37,023 nt of DNA from Deltaproteobacteria bacterium (lineage in GTDB: Bacteria > Bdellovibrionota > FAC87 > UBA2466). The stretch spans positions 1 through 37,023 of the forward strand of contig VGSE01000006.1 of the NCBI GenBank assembly GCA_016875135.1, given 5' to 3'. Below, one piece after another: positions 26,030-36,277 of this stretch; within the stretch, counting starts at the first letter, position 1; each line of letters begins with the position of its first letter. The notes under the pieces were generated by a model. The model saw only the letters and a list, made by a program, of their open reading frames with translations, searched no databases and was not told the origin of the DNA. Position numbers and translations under genes: made by a program.

Positions 26030-27999
26030 GGCAAATCCAAACTTGGATTCTTCACAAAAAAACCCGCAGGCAATAGCTTAAAACCTAAATGAGCCACAGG
26101 CATAATGGGCCACTCCTCAGGTCTAGGCACATGAGTTATCCCGACAGTGTACCAAGTCACGATGTCCTGGTTCTCAATCTTCTCATCATTAGTCATCCAC
26201 TGTTTCAGACCATAGCCCAATTTATTTTGATTAATAAAATCACCGGCTGCGTAAATCTCGTCAGTATGAAATTGGGTTGTCCAAAAATGATAATCAATAA
26301 AGCCGGCCCGCTTTCGGACTCCGGATTCGGGAAGGGCGTAAGGAACCGTATTGTCCTCGGGGATCAAAACATATCCCGGTGAATAGCCCAATTCATTTTT
26401 TATATTGGGATTAAACACACGCCATTTTCTAGCTTCCTCTAAACTCATGTTTCGACAAGCTTCTCTCTCTTTTTGAAAAGTTATCTCTTCCATTTCGATG
26501 ACATTTTTCTCTGGGTTTTTAGAATTATCTTTTGCACTTCGCGTGTTAATCTCCATGACCGAGTTATTAGCACCCTCAATATCAAAATCGAGCCGAAAGT
26601 TAAAAAAGTGCTGATGGTGAGGGGCCAAAATATTAGCGGCTACCAAATGGCCGGTGTGTCCTCCTTTATGTAAATTGGGGTCACCTGCCGTCTTAGCGCT
26701 TACACCTTTAGGCAACATAATCCCTGTCAGATCAATTTCCTGTCGAATTCCTCCTTCTTGACCAAAAATCCACTTAAAAGCGTAATCATAATTTCCTACA
26801 GCTGTCGTAAAGGTAATCACCAATTCCCGAGCTCTTCTAGCTTCATTTTTATTCGAGTAAATATCCCAATGCTTCCAAATCATTCCGCCATCACGCTCAT
26901 AAATTCCGACTACATTTTTACTTTCGTAGGACTTCCCGGAGTCATGACTAAAAATAGCGCTAAAAAGCTCCCCATTTTCAGGAATATCTTTACCTTTCTC
27001 TAGAGGAGCTGCAAGTCTTCCCACTCCGTATTCCCCGGCATCAAAAGCATTTCTCCAACTCCAATTCCTATCGGGATCCCCATAAGGAACGACCATTTCA
27101 GAAACTGAGGCCCGATAAAGAATAGGACGAATTTTCCCCTGATCTTCATAGCCGATATCATAAAGCACCAATCCCTCTCTCGGATGAAGCGTCCAACGAA
27201 AATGCCATTTCTGCCAAACGACCTCATGACCTCTAGCCTTAAAACTAACCCCTTTGGGTTGACTCATTTTAAGTGGCTTAAGATCTTTTCTAACCGGAGA
27301 TTGAGATTTAACATCAAACTGCTCTGATTTTTCTGCAATCGGAACAACACCAGTATCGATAACTTCGACGACTTTCTCGGCATTCATATCAACAAGAACA
27401 ATCACCCCCTCAATCGGACGCCCATAAAAATTCATATCCCTTTCTTTTAAGTATGAAATCCCTCTTAAGAGTCGACGGCCATCATCAAAATCTTTATTAA
27501 TCAAATGGCCGGCAGCCCAAGCATCGACCTGAACCTTTGAAAAGTCGGTGACTCCTCTTTTTCTCATCGCGGCTTGCCACTGGAGATCTTTTTTTACAAT
27601 TCCAGGTAATTTTTCATACTCTTCGAGCAAAACCATGGGTTGAGCATTTTTTTCCTCTTTCCACAGAATCAAATTATTTTTCCTGAGATCACAAACGGCT
27701 TGATAAGTCTTATTACCTTTTTTATCAAGCACCCAAAGCAAAGCTTCTCGACGGAAACTTTTTCCTAGAGTCAAAGCTCTTACTTCAGATTTTGGAGGCT
27801 CATTTAAAGCGATCAAAGGAAACATTCCATCTTTGGGAAATTGGGAAGATCCCCTAGCGCATTTAGCCGCTTTTTCGACTTCGCTCCTATTCAAGGGATC
27901 TAAAGGATGCAGTTCAGCCATAACAGCCCATGAAATAAAACAACCCAATCCTATCCATTTTAAAATCATTGTTTCCCCATAGATTTTGGACTTTACCAA
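26026..27999 (-). CDS. Copper-containing primary amine oxidase (TPQ-dependent)
   Basis: 657 aa; AFDAGEYGVG catalytic Asp region, TTAVGNYDYAFKW (TPQ tyrosine motif), NILAPHHQHFFNFRLDFDIEG (copper His motif). True start is probably Met11 (27969), giving a signal peptide. Confidence 0.93.
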   Translation of the reverse strand: MVKSKIYGETMILKWIGLGCFISWAVMAELHPLDPLNRSEVEKAAKCARGSSQFPKDGMFPLIALNEPPKSEVRALTLGKSFRREALLWVLDKKGNKTYQAVCDLRKNNLILWKEEKNAQPMVLLEEYEKLPGIVKKDLQWQAAMRKRGVTDFSKVQVDAWAAGHLINKDFDDGRRLLRGISYLKERDMNFYGRPIEGVIVLVDMNAEKVVEVIDTGVVPIAEKSEQFDVKSQSPVRKDLKPLKMSQPKGVSFKARGHEVVWQKWHFRWTLHPREGLVLYDIGYEDQGKIRPILYRASVSEMVVPYGDPDRNWSWRNAFDAGEYGVGRLAAPLEKGKDIPENGELFSAIFSHDSGKSYESKNVVGIYERDGGMIWKHWDIYSNKNEARRARELVITFTTAVGNYDYAFKWIFGQEGGIRQEIDLTGIMLPKGVSAKTAGDPNLHKGGHTGHLVAANILAPHHQHFFNFRLDFDIEGANNSVMEINTRSAKDNSKNPEKNVIEMEEITFQKEREACRNMSLEEARKWRVFNPNIKNELGYSPGYVLIPEDNTVPYALPESGVRKRAGFIDYHFWTTQFHTDEIYAAGDFINQNKLGYGLKQWMTNDEKIENQDIVTWYTVGITHVPRPEEWPIMPVAHLGFKLLPAGFFVKNPSLDLP

Positions 28000-28055
28000 C
28001 TTACTAGCTAATGTTCAAATTACCCATCAAATACGGAAAGGCAATATAAAGAACT

Positions 28056-29477
28056 ATGACTTGGGATCAAGAACAACTTAAAAAGGATGCTCGGGAATTA
28101 AAAAAACTCGGTTACAATCAGGAACTACTGAGGGGGCTAGGTGGCTTTTCCAATTTTGCAGTGGCTTTTTCTGTCGTTTCCATTCTAACCGGAATAACCC
28201 AGCTCTACGGCTACGGACTACAACATGGTGGCCCTTCTCAAATGTTCTGGGGTTGGATCGTTGTCAGTTTTTTTACTTTGATCGTTTCGCTCGCTATGGC
28301 TGAGCTTGCAAGTGCCTATCCGACGGCAGGAGCTCTTTATCACTGGAGTAGTTTTTTAGGAGGGCGAACGATAGGTTGGTTTACGGCCTGTTTCAATGCG
28401 TTCGGGATGTTTGCGATATTAGCCGGAATTGATTACGGACTCGCTAAATTCTTAATCCCGCTTCTTCATCTCCCGGATACCCCTTGGGTGATTAATCTGA
28501 CCTATGCAGCTCTTCTCTTTTCTCATGCCTTTTTAAATTATCGAGGCATTCGCTTCGTGGGATGGCTCAATGATTTTTCAGCCATCTATCACGTCATTGT
28601 CGTAGCCATTCTCATAGGAGCTTTAGCTTTTAAAGGGTTTCGACAACCTTTAAGTTTTTTAAACCACTTTAATTCTACGGATGGTTTTTCTGTTTCTTAT
28701 AGTTTTATGATTGGACTTTTGCTCGCCCAATGGACTCTGACGGGGTACGATGCTTCTGCTCATGTCACAGAAGAAACTATCGATCCGGGCCGCCGAGCTC
28801 CTTGGGGAATTTTCTTTGCCGTTGTTCTCTCAATTTTTAGCGGCCTCTTTATGCTGATGGCTGTCACTCTTTCGATTCCTGATCTGGCGGAATTTACCCA
28901 GAAAGGAGACTCGGCATTTCTAGATATTTTTCGATTTAATTTAGGAGATGGGTTTGGTTCTCTCGTGGTCGGATTGTGTGCCGGAGCCATGTGGTTATGC
29001 GGGCTTGCTGGTATGACTTCAGCCTCTCGAATGGTCTATGCTTTTGCGCGGGACAAAGGACTTCCTTTTTCCCATTTATTAGCCAAAGTAGATGAAACAC
29101 ACAAGACCCCCGCTCGAGCCATATGGGCTTTGGCGATATTTGCTTTGATTTTAGCTTTTTCCATCAGCATTTATAGCGCCGTAGTGTCTATTGCTACCGT
29201 TGCGCTCTATATTTCCTACGGATTACCCATCGCCACTCGCTTATGGACGCGGCTTACAAAGAAGCATGAAAAGATAGGGCCTTGGAACCTGGGAAAACTA
29301 AGTACTCTGATTTCAGTGCTTGCGGTGGGATGGGTCACTTTTATTACTGTAGTATTTATGCTTCCCCCAAATCACCAGGCCGGACAGGTGATGGGGGGCT
29401 GCGTTGCTATTTTAGTTTTACTCTGGGTGTTCTATGTTAGAAAAACTTATGTCGGCCCCAAATATCAGGAACACTAG
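28056..29477 (+). CDS. APC-superfamily amino acid/amine permease
   Basis: 473 aa, about 12 TM; GGFSNFAVAFSVVSILTGI, LTGYDASAHVTEETIDPGRRAPWGIF and AMAELASAYPTAGALYHW are typical of the family. Confidence 0.9.
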   Translation: MTWDQEQLKKDARELKKLGYNQELLRGLGGFSNFAVAFSVVSILTGITQLYGYGLQHGGPSQMFWGWIVVSFFTLIVSLAMAELASAYPTAGALYHWSSFLGGRTIGWFTACFNAFGMFAILAGIDYGLAKFLIPLLHLPDTPWVINLTYAALLFSHAFLNYRGIRFVGWLNDFSAIYHVIVVAILIGALAFKGFRQPLSFLNHFNSTDGFSVSYSFMIGLLLAQWTLTGYDASAHVTEETIDPGRRAPWGIFFAVVLSIFSGLFMLMAVTLSIPDLAEFTQKGDSAFLDIFRFNLGDGFGSLVVGLCAGAMWLCGLAGMTSASRMVYAFARDKGLPFSHLLAKVDETHKTPARAIWALAIFALILAFSISIYSAVVSIATVALYISYGLPIATRLWTRLTKKHEKIGPWNLGKLSTLISVLAVGWVTFITVVFMLPPNHQAGQVMGGCVAILVLLWVFYVRKTYVGPKYQEH

Positions 29478-29501
29478 AGCTTTTAAAAAAAGGAGTGAGC
29501 G

Positions 29502-30968
29502 ATGAAATCGTATCGAATGTTTGTTAACGGTGAATGGATCGATGCAAAATCCAAGCAAACCCGAGAAATTATCGATCCTGGGAATAGTGAACTCATTGCG
29601 AAAGTCCCCGAATCGGGAAGAGAAGATATTGTTGTGGCAGTTCATGCGGCTAGAACTGCCTTTGATCAAGGCCCATGGAAAAACCTGACTGCCCTTGAAC
29701 GAGGCAAGTTTTTATTTAAAATCTCTGAACTTATCCGACGCGAGTCCAAACGTTTAGCTGAACTCGAAGTAAAAAACTGTGGGAAGCCTTTGGCTGAAGC
29801 TGAATTTGACATCTCTGATGCCGCTAATTGCTTTGAGTTTTACGGAGGGCTTGCCACGAAAATTCACGGAGAAACGATGTCGGTTCCAGCCAACTCAATG
29901 AGTTTTGTCGTACGGGAGCCCGTGGGGGTTTGCGGGCAAATTATTCCCTGGAACTATCCGCTTCTCATGGCTTCGTGGAAACTGGCCCCCGCTTTAGCAG
30001 CCGGCTGTACAGTGATTTTAAAACCCTCGGAGCTAACTCCGCTCACTGCGCTTGAACTTGCAGAGCTCATTCAGGAGGCCGGACTTCCCAAGGGGGTAGT
30101 CAATGTCGTTACAGGCCCTGGAGCCGGAGCGGGTGAGGAACTGGCCTCTAATAAACTGATTAATAAAGTTGCTTTCACTGGGGGAACCGTCACGGGAAGA
30201 AAAGTTTTAGAAGGGGCGTCTTCCAATCTCAAACGAGTCACTCTTGAGCTCGGGGGCAAAAATCCTAACATCGTCTTTGCTGATTGTGATCTAGAGGCGG
30301 CTATCGATGGAGGTTTGTTCGCCGCGTTTGCAAATCAAGGGGAAGTCTGCTCTGCAGGCTCCCGAATCCTGGTTGAAAAATCCCTTCACAAGTCTCTTGT
30401 CGATGGAATGCTAGCCAAAATAAATCGAATCAAATTAGGACATGGACTACTTCCAGGAGTTAAAATGGGTCCTTTGGTCTCTCAACAGCATTTGGAAAAA
30501 GTTCAGAGCTACATTCAAGTAGGGATTCAAGAAGGGGCAAAACTAATCTGTGGAGGCAAAAGGCCTGAAGGCTCTGAATTTTCTAAAGGCAACTTCTTAA
30601 TGCCGACGATATTTGACCATGTCTCACCTCAAATGAGAATCGCAAGAGAAGAAATCTTTGGGCCTGTATTGTCAGTTATTCCCTTTTCTACTGAAGAGGA
30701 AGCTATCCAAATTGCTAACGACACCGAATACGGTCTTGCAGCGGCAGTTTGGAGTAAAAATATTTTTAGAGCGTTGAGAGTTATTCGACAACTTCGAGCT
30801 GGAATCACTTGGATCAACACCTATCATCCAACTTTCAATGAAATGCCTTGGGGCGGTTATAAACAAAGTGGATGGGGCCGAGAATTGGGACTTCACGGAA
30901 TCGAAGGGTATCTTGAGACAAAGCAAATAAATATCAATCTCGATGAAGCACCAATCAACTGGTATTAA
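29502..30968 (+). CDS. NAD(P)-dependent aldehyde dehydrogenase (betaine/aminobutyraldehyde dehydrogenase-like)
   Basis: 488 aa; IIPWNYPLLMASWKLAPALAAGCTVILKPSE, VTLELGGKNPNIVFADCD, FANQGEVCSAGSRILV, EEIFGPVLSVIPF. Confidence 0.94.
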   Translation: MKSYRMFVNGEWIDAKSKQTREIIDPGNSELIAKVPESGREDIVVAVHAARTAFDQGPWKNLTALERGKFLFKISELIRRESKRLAELEVKNCGKPLAEAEFDISDAANCFEFYGGLATKIHGETMSVPANSMSFVVREPVGVCGQIIPWNYPLLMASWKLAPALAAGCTVILKPSELTPLTALELAELIQEAGLPKGVVNVVTGPGAGAGEELASNKLINKVAFTGGTVTGRKVLEGASSNLKRVTLELGGKNPNIVFADCDLEAAIDGGLFAAFANQGEVCSAGSRILVEKSLHKSLVDGMLAKINRIKLGHGLLPGVKMGPLVSQQHLEKVQSYIQVGIQEGAKLICGGKRPEGSEFSKGNFLMPTIFDHVSPQMRIAREEIFGPVLSVIPFSTEEEAIQIANDTEYGLAAAVWSKNIFRALRVIRQLRAGITWINTYHPTFNEMPWGGYKQSGWGRELGLHGIEGYLETKQININLDEAPINWY

Positions 30969-30970
30969 TC

Positions 30971-32314
30971 ATGATCGAAATAAAAACACAAATTCCGGGG
31001 GCCAAAAGTATCGCCCTAATGGAGCGACGGAAAAATGCCGTCGCTCGCGGCCCTTTCCATACAACTCCCATTTTTGCCGCAAAAGCTCAGGGAGCCTGGA
31101 TCACCGATGTTGACGGAAATAAACTCCTCGATTTTTCTTCAGGTATCGGAGTTGTTAATGTTGGCCATTCTCCTACGAGAGTTGTAGAGGCAGCCACAAA
31201 CCAACTCAATCATTTTATTCACACAAGCTTTAACGTCGTAGCGTATGAAAACTACATTACTGTTTGTGAGAAATTAAATTCAGCGATGCCCGGAAAATTT
31301 GCTAAAAAGAGTTTTCTAGCCAACAGCGGAGCTGAAGCAGTCGAAAATGCGATAAAGATTTCCAGGGCCTTTAGTGGGAAACAGGCCATCGTCTGCTTCC
31401 AACATGCTTATCACGGGCGAACTTACATGGCCATGTCCCTCACCGCAAAAGTCAAACCCTATAAATATGGATTCGCCCCTTTCAATTCCGAAGTCTATCG
31501 TTGCCCTTTTCCGTATCCCTATAGATGGCCGACAACAAGTCAACCGGATCAAGTGGCAGAGGAATGCTTTGAAGAATTTAAAACTTTGGTTCAATCGGAA
31601 GTGGGCTCAACTCAAGTCGCGGCTGTCCTTATTGAACCTGTCCTAGGAGAGGGTGGGTTTGTCCCTGCACCCAAGAAATTTCTTTCTCTCTTAAGAGACT
31701 TCTGTACAGAAAACAAAATCGTTCTCATTTTTGACGAAGTTCAATGTGGTTTTGGCCGTACAGGAACACTCTTTGCTTGTGAAAAGCTCGGAGTGACTCC
31801 AGACCTATTGGTGTCTGCTAAAGGAATCGCGGCCGGACTCCCCCTCTCGGCTGTCACTGGAAAAGCTGAAATCATGGATGGCCCGGCCGAAGGAGGCATT
31901 GGAGGAACATTTTGTGGTAATCCGGTGGCCTGTGCCGCAGCTCTCGCTGTATTTGAGGAGTGGGACAAAGGAATTCTGGCTAGAAATACTCTCTCCCTAG
32001 AAAAGAAGTTAGTCGAATATATGGGACAGTGGTTTAAAAACTTTTCTATTATCGGAGATGTTCGAGGTATGGGCCCCATGAGAGCTATGGAATTGGTGAA
32101 AAATAGAGAGACCAAGGAGCCTAATCCGGAAGCTACTAAAGAACTTGTTAAACTCTGTTATGAAAAAGGGTTAATTTTAATGACGGCTGGAACTTTTGGA
32201 AACGTCATTCGACTCTTGCCGCCTCTTTGCACGACAGAGGAAGAACTTGAGGAGGGGTTGAATATTATTCAAGGTTGTTTGACGAAGCTTATAAAAGATT
32301 ACCAATCAAAATAA
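30971..32314 (+). CDS. gabT: Class III aminotransferase, 4-aminobutyrate aminotransferase-like
   Basis: 447 aa; FSSGIGVVNVGHSP, FLANSGAEAVENAIKISRAF, AYHGRTYMAMSLT, LIFDEVQCGFGRTGTLFACE, VSAKGIAAGLPLSAVTG. Confidence 0.88.
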   Translation: MIEIKTQIPGAKSIALMERRKNAVARGPFHTTPIFAAKAQGAWITDVDGNKLLDFSSGIGVVNVGHSPTRVVEAATNQLNHFIHTSFNVVAYENYITVCEKLNSAMPGKFAKKSFLANSGAEAVENAIKISRAFSGKQAIVCFQHAYHGRTYMAMSLTAKVKPYKYGFAPFNSEVYRCPFPYPYRWPTTSQPDQVAEECFEEFKTLVQSEVGSTQVAAVLIEPVLGEGGFVPAPKKFLSLLRDFCTENKIVLIFDEVQCGFGRTGTLFACEKLGVTPDLLVSAKGIAAGLPLSAVTGKAEIMDGPAEGGIGGTFCGNPVACAAALAVFEEWDKGILARNTLSLEKKLVEYMGQWFKNFSIIGDVRGMGPMRAMELVKNRETKEPNPEATKELVKLCYEKGLILMTAGTFGNVIRLLPPLCTTEEELEEGLNIIQGCLTKLIKDYQSK

Positions 32315-33119
32315 TGACAAAACCAATACAGGTCGCAAGCCAAAAAAAGTTCACTTTTTCCATCGTTCGCTCAAAATAGATGGGACTAGGATTTCTTTGA
32401 ATCTCACGAACCGATCTCCAGACAAATCCGACCGCCGATCCAATTAATAGGTAAGCAGCTCCCGATAAAGCGACGGAAATGGTATCAAGAGAGGTATTGA
32501 GTAAAGCATCACCAAGATAGGCCCAAATCCATAAAATTCCGATTCCAACGGAAATAAAAGTTAAAGTTCTTGCCCGAGACAAATTCTTATTAGCAAAAGA
32601 TTCAGCCGATTGACTCAATGTCCTTTCCGATATTGCTGGAGGGGCATTTCTAAAGAGCCTAACCAAAAAGACTGCCATGATAAACACCACCGGAAGTCCA
32701 ATAAAATTTTTAAATTTTAAACTCTGATAATCTAGCCCAGATACACTACGAATAAGATAAGCGACTAAAGGTGTTACAGAGAAGAAAAGGGTCAATTGAT
32801 AAGTTAGCCAAAATCCTCCAAGATAGCTCAAAGCTTTATCTAAAGGCACACTCATTTCAGAGGCAACATAGCTTTTAGATTGTTTAGAAAAAAGATTTAC
32901 CTGCCAAGCCATGAATAAAAAAGCTACAGCGAGCGCTATTTGCCAGGAGCCCATGAGCTTATTTTTTCGAAGTACCGATGAAATGAGTCCAATAATCGTA
33001 TGTTGGGCCGCAATCAACAAACTTAAGTAATATAAAATCCGTGTCGGAATCACACTCCAGGCGACCAAGCCATGAACCTCATTCTCATGAGCCATCAAAG
33101 GAGAAATGTTTTTTGCCAT
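32289..33119 (-). CDS. Polytopic membrane protein of unknown function
   Basis: 276 aa with several hydrophobic segments; 3' end overlaps the 3' end of the gabT-like gene by 26 bp. Confidence 0.65.
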   Translation of the reverse strand: MAKNISPLMAHENEVHGLVAWSVIPTRILYYLSLLIAAQHTIIGLISSVLRKNKLMGSWQIALAVAFLFMAWQVNLFSKQSKSYVASEMSVPLDKALSYLGGFWLTYQLTLFFSVTPLVAYLIRSVSGLDYQSLKFKNFIGLPVVFIMAVFLVRLFRNAPPAISERTLSQSAESFANKNLSRARTLTFISVGIGILWIWAYLGDALLNTSLDTISVALSGAAYLLIGSAVGFVWRSVREIQRNPSPIYFERTMEKVNFFWLATCIGFVIILIGNLL

Positions 33120-33141
33120 AATAACATTGTAACCGATTTTT

Positions 33142-33957
33142 TTACTGTTTCAAAAATTGTATAAGCAAGGTGGGATCGTCGGTCGTGAAACCCGACACTC
33201 CCATTGAAATCAAATCTGTAAAATCACGCACCGTATTAACTGTGTAAGGAAGCACTTCAACCCCTAGTTCAAGAGCTTGTTGAACTTTCGCCTCTGAAAG
33301 ATCCTGATAATGTGGAGCCCATACTTTAGGTTGAAATCTTTGATAAATCTCCAAAAAGGAGAGCTGACTCTGATAAGTTAATACAACAATCGGAATTTCA
33401 GAAGTTTGTTGCCGCACTTCATCTAGAATGGAAAAATCAAATGAGCGCAGTTGTATTTGGTTTAAACCCCATCCTTCTTTGATCTCTCGAACTACTTGCG
33501 AAACAACTTCTTTTGCCGAAGGAGCCTTTTTCTCAATGAGATCCTCTCTTTTAATTTCGATGTCCAAAATAGAAGAGTGCAAAAACTCCTTATCCCACCC
33601 CTTTATGGAATCAAAAACTTGCTTTAACGAAGGAATTTTTTTCTCAAGTTCCGAAAGGTTTCGTTTGTTAGCCAATCTTCGGTCCACTCGAATTTCTAGA
33701 CTTTGTAACTCTTTCATCGTCATCTCCCAAACTGGAAGAGAAGATGACACAGGATTACCTAACTTGTCGCGACACCATTCCGGAGTCACTTCAAAATCAT
33801 GATAAACGACGATTTGACCGTCTCGAGTCAACTGGACATCTAGTTCTATACTATCCACTTTAAGTTCAACGGCTCTGCGGAAAGCCGGCAGGGTGTTCTC
33901 TGCATACTCAGAACAAACCCCTCGATGCGCTTGAACATGAATTTTTCTTTGACCCAT
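33142..33957 (-). CDS. Glycerophosphodiester phosphodiesterase (GDPD family)
   Basis: 271 aa; HVQAHRGVCSEYAENTLPAFRRAVELKVDSIELDVQLTRDGQIVVYHDFEV and C-terminal VNTVRDFTDLISMGVSGFTTDDP. Confidence 0.93.
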   Translation of the reverse strand: MGQRKIHVQAHRGVCSEYAENTLPAFRRAVELKVDSIELDVQLTRDGQIVVYHDFEVTPEWCRDKLGNPVSSSLPVWEMTMKELQSLEIRVDRRLANKRNLSELEKKIPSLKQVFDSIKGWDKEFLHSSILDIEIKREDLIEKKAPSAKEVVSQVVREIKEGWGLNQIQLRSFDFSILDEVRQQTSEIPIVVLTYQSQLSFLEIYQRFQPKVWAPHYQDLSEAKVQQALELGVEVLPYTVNTVRDFTDLISMGVSGFTTDDPTLLIQFLKQ

Positions 33958-33995
33958 TGGCGGTCCCTTAAAAAGAAGTTAGTATCTAGTTCACT

Positions 33996-34304
33996 ATGAA
34001 AGACATAAAATCTCAAGCCCAAGATTGCAAAGTTCAAGTCCTTGTTTGTACCAATGAACGCCCACCCGAAAAAACCTGTTGCTTTAAGTATGGGGGACAA
34101 GAGTTTTATCTAGCCTTAAAAAATCGACTCAAACAAGAGGGGTTGTACGACACCCACTGGGTGACTAGAACCGGGTGCCTCGGTTTTTGCAACAATGTAG
34201 GAACTACGGTCGCTATCTACCGTCAAAATGAACCGACTCAGTGGTTCAATGAAGTCACCCCCGAAGACTTGGATTCCGTGTGGAAAGAGATTGTGAGAGA
34301 ATAA
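33996..34304 (+). CDS. (2Fe-2S) ferredoxin domain-containing protein (thioredoxin-like fold)
   Basis: 102 aa; VLVCTNERPPEKTCCFKYGG...VTRTGCLGFCNNVGTTVAIY. Confidence 0.85.
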   Translation: MKDIKSQAQDCKVQVLVCTNERPPEKTCCFKYGGQEFYLALKNRLKQEGLYDTHWVTRTGCLGFCNNVGTTVAIYRQNEPTQWFNEVTPEDLDSVWKEIVRE

Positions 34305-34308
34305 AGGG

Positions 34309-35127
34309 ATGAACCCCTCTAAATTGCTGCTTTGCGCCCTAATTTATTTAAAGACTCTTTTATGCTTTGCTGAGGCTCCCGCCTCTAAAATGGTAGCCAA
34401 TAATTTTAACGAATTACTTTTTGGTCAAGGAGTCCAAGGGGAAGGAACTTTAATTTTTGGAGATGAAACTGAAACAGAAACTATTATTCTTGGCACTGAA
34501 ACCGGAATATACGGGACCGGCCTTGTTATAAAAGGTGACTGGCTTCCCTCTCCCTACAAAAAAAAATTCAGTTCTCAAACTATTATTCAAGTATCCCTAG
34601 GAACCCTCAAATCCAAACTTGAAGGCAAAGTGCCTCAGTTTGCCATGGCCACTTTTATAAGTTCAGGACCACTTTTAGAAACGACCGCTTATCTATTTGA
34701 AAAAAATTCTAAAACCAATCAACTGCCCTCACATTGGGCTATGTTGAATTTTACCTCTCCCAGATCCCAACTGACCCAAAACGAACAAGAAAAACTTCAA
34801 TCAACTTTTTTTGGTAGCTTAGGAGGGGTCACATTAACGCCGCTAGGAGAATCAGACCAGGTCATCTTAAAAACTAATAGCTCCAAACTTGCCTTCAAGA
34901 AACAAAAGATGAAATTTGAGTTTCAAACTACTTTGGCTACCCCATTTAATGGGTTAGAGAAGAAACTTACCGGTTCGATCGTTTTTCCAGTCTTCACACC
35001 AAGCAGCAAATCGGCAGAGGCGTTAACTCAAAAGATTGGAAAGAGTTTGAATTGGAGCGACTCCGAATCGCCCCAAAAACCCCAAACCCAAAGAAAATTG
35101 ACCGGGGCACCGGAAAAAAACCGCTAA
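34309..35127 (+). CDS. Putative secreted protein of unknown function
   Basis: 272 aa; possible signal peptide MNPSKLLLCALIYLKTLLCFAEA; starts 4 nt after the 2Fe-2S gene. Confidence 0.65.
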   Translation: MNPSKLLLCALIYLKTLLCFAEAPASKMVANNFNELLFGQGVQGEGTLIFGDETETETIILGTETGIYGTGLVIKGDWLPSPYKKKFSSQTIIQVSLGTLKSKLEGKVPQFAMATFISSGPLLETTAYLFEKNSKTNQLPSHWAMLNFTSPRSQLTQNEQEKLQSTFFGSLGGVTLTPLGESDQVILKTNSSKLAFKKQKMKFEFQTTLATPFNGLEKKLTGSIVFPVFTPSSKSAEALTQKIGKSLNWSDSESPQKPQTQRKLTGAPEKNR

Positions 35128-35292
35128 CAAAAAGGGTTATGGTAAGCAAAAAAAACCTCTCCCAAATCCCACTCAACTCATAATCTACTTAACCACCTAA
35201 ATTTAAAGACTTTTTTAGTTGCCTATACGAAATCCAACAATCCATTGATTCCCATTGTAATTCTTCAAGGAATTTCATAGGATGCGGGGCTT

Positions 35293-36255
35293 ATGACACT
35301 CTCTTTGCCCCATGAAGACAACTTTAAGCTGTTGTCGGGATCGGCGAACGTAGCCCTCTCGAAAGCAATAGCTGATCAGTTGAAAATGCCTTTGTGCCAT
35401 GCAGAAGTTCGCCGTTTTTCTGATGGGGAGATTTTTATCGAAATTCAAGAAAGTGTTCGCGGAGCCGATACTTTTATCATTCAATCTACTTGCCATCCGG
35501 TTAATGATTCTTTGATGGAATTACTAATCATGGCCGATTCGTTAAAACGCTCTTCGGCCGCTTCTATTACCGCAGTCGTTCCTTATTACGGCTACGGCAG
35601 ACAAGATAGAAAAGTCCAACCTCGCGTTCCTATCACTGCCAAATTGGTCGCTGACCTCTTAACCGCAGCCGGAATTACTCGAGTGATTTCAATGGATCTT
35701 CATGCGAGCCAAATCCAGGGTTTTTTCAATATTCCTTTTGATCATCTTTTTGCAAAGCCGGTACTCACTAACTACCTCAAACAGAACTATGATACTGAAA
35801 AACTCATCATCGTTAGCCCGGACGCCGGGGGGGTAGAAAGAGCTAGAGCTTTTGCTAAACGGTTAGATGTTCCTTTAGCCATCATCGATAAACGCAGAAT
35901 CAAAGCAAACGAGGTAGGCGGAATGAGCTTAATCGGGGAAGTTCGCAGTCGTCACGCCATCATCGTAGACGACATGATCGACACGGCGGGAACTTTAATT
36001 CAAGCCACAAAAATTTTAATCGATAACGGAGCCGAGCAGGTCAGTGCTGTGTGCTCCCACGGAGTTTTTTCAGGTACGGCGTATGAGCGGATTCGCGACA
36101 GCCAATTGAAGGAAGTCATTTGTACCGACACGATCCCTCTATCGCCGGCATTAGCCAAACTAGCCAAAGTGAAGTGCCTTTCGGTTGCTCCCATCTTGGC
36201 AGAAGCAATGCGTAGAGTACAAACTAGGCAGTCGGTCAGTAGTCTTTTTGATTAA
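35293..36255 (+). CDS. prs: Ribose-phosphate pyrophosphokinase
   Basis: 320 aa; KLLSGSANVALSKAIADQL, YYGYGRQDRKVQPRVPITAKLVADLL, DLHASQIQGFFNIPFDHL, IVDDMIDTAGTL. Confidence 0.98.
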   Translation: MTLSLPHEDNFKLLSGSANVALSKAIADQLKMPLCHAEVRRFSDGEIFIEIQESVRGADTFIIQSTCHPVNDSLMELLIMADSLKRSSAASITAVVPYYGYGRQDRKVQPRVPITAKLVADLLTAAGITRVISMDLHASQIQGFFNIPFDHLFAKPVLTNYLKQNYDTEKLIIVSPDAGGVERARAFAKRLDVPLAIIDKRRIKANEVGGMSLIGEVRSRHAIIVDDMIDTAGTLIQATKILIDNGAEQVSAVCSHGVFSGTAYERIRDSQLKEVICTDTIPLSPALAKLAKVKCLSVAPILAEAMRRVQTRQSVSSLFD

Positions 36256-36277
36256 CGAAAGTAGTAGGTAGATAAAA

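Noticed and set aside
26089-27003. + strand ORFs of 66-97 aa antisense to the amine oxidase
   Set aside because: Opposite strand of a well-supported CDS, no recognisable family.
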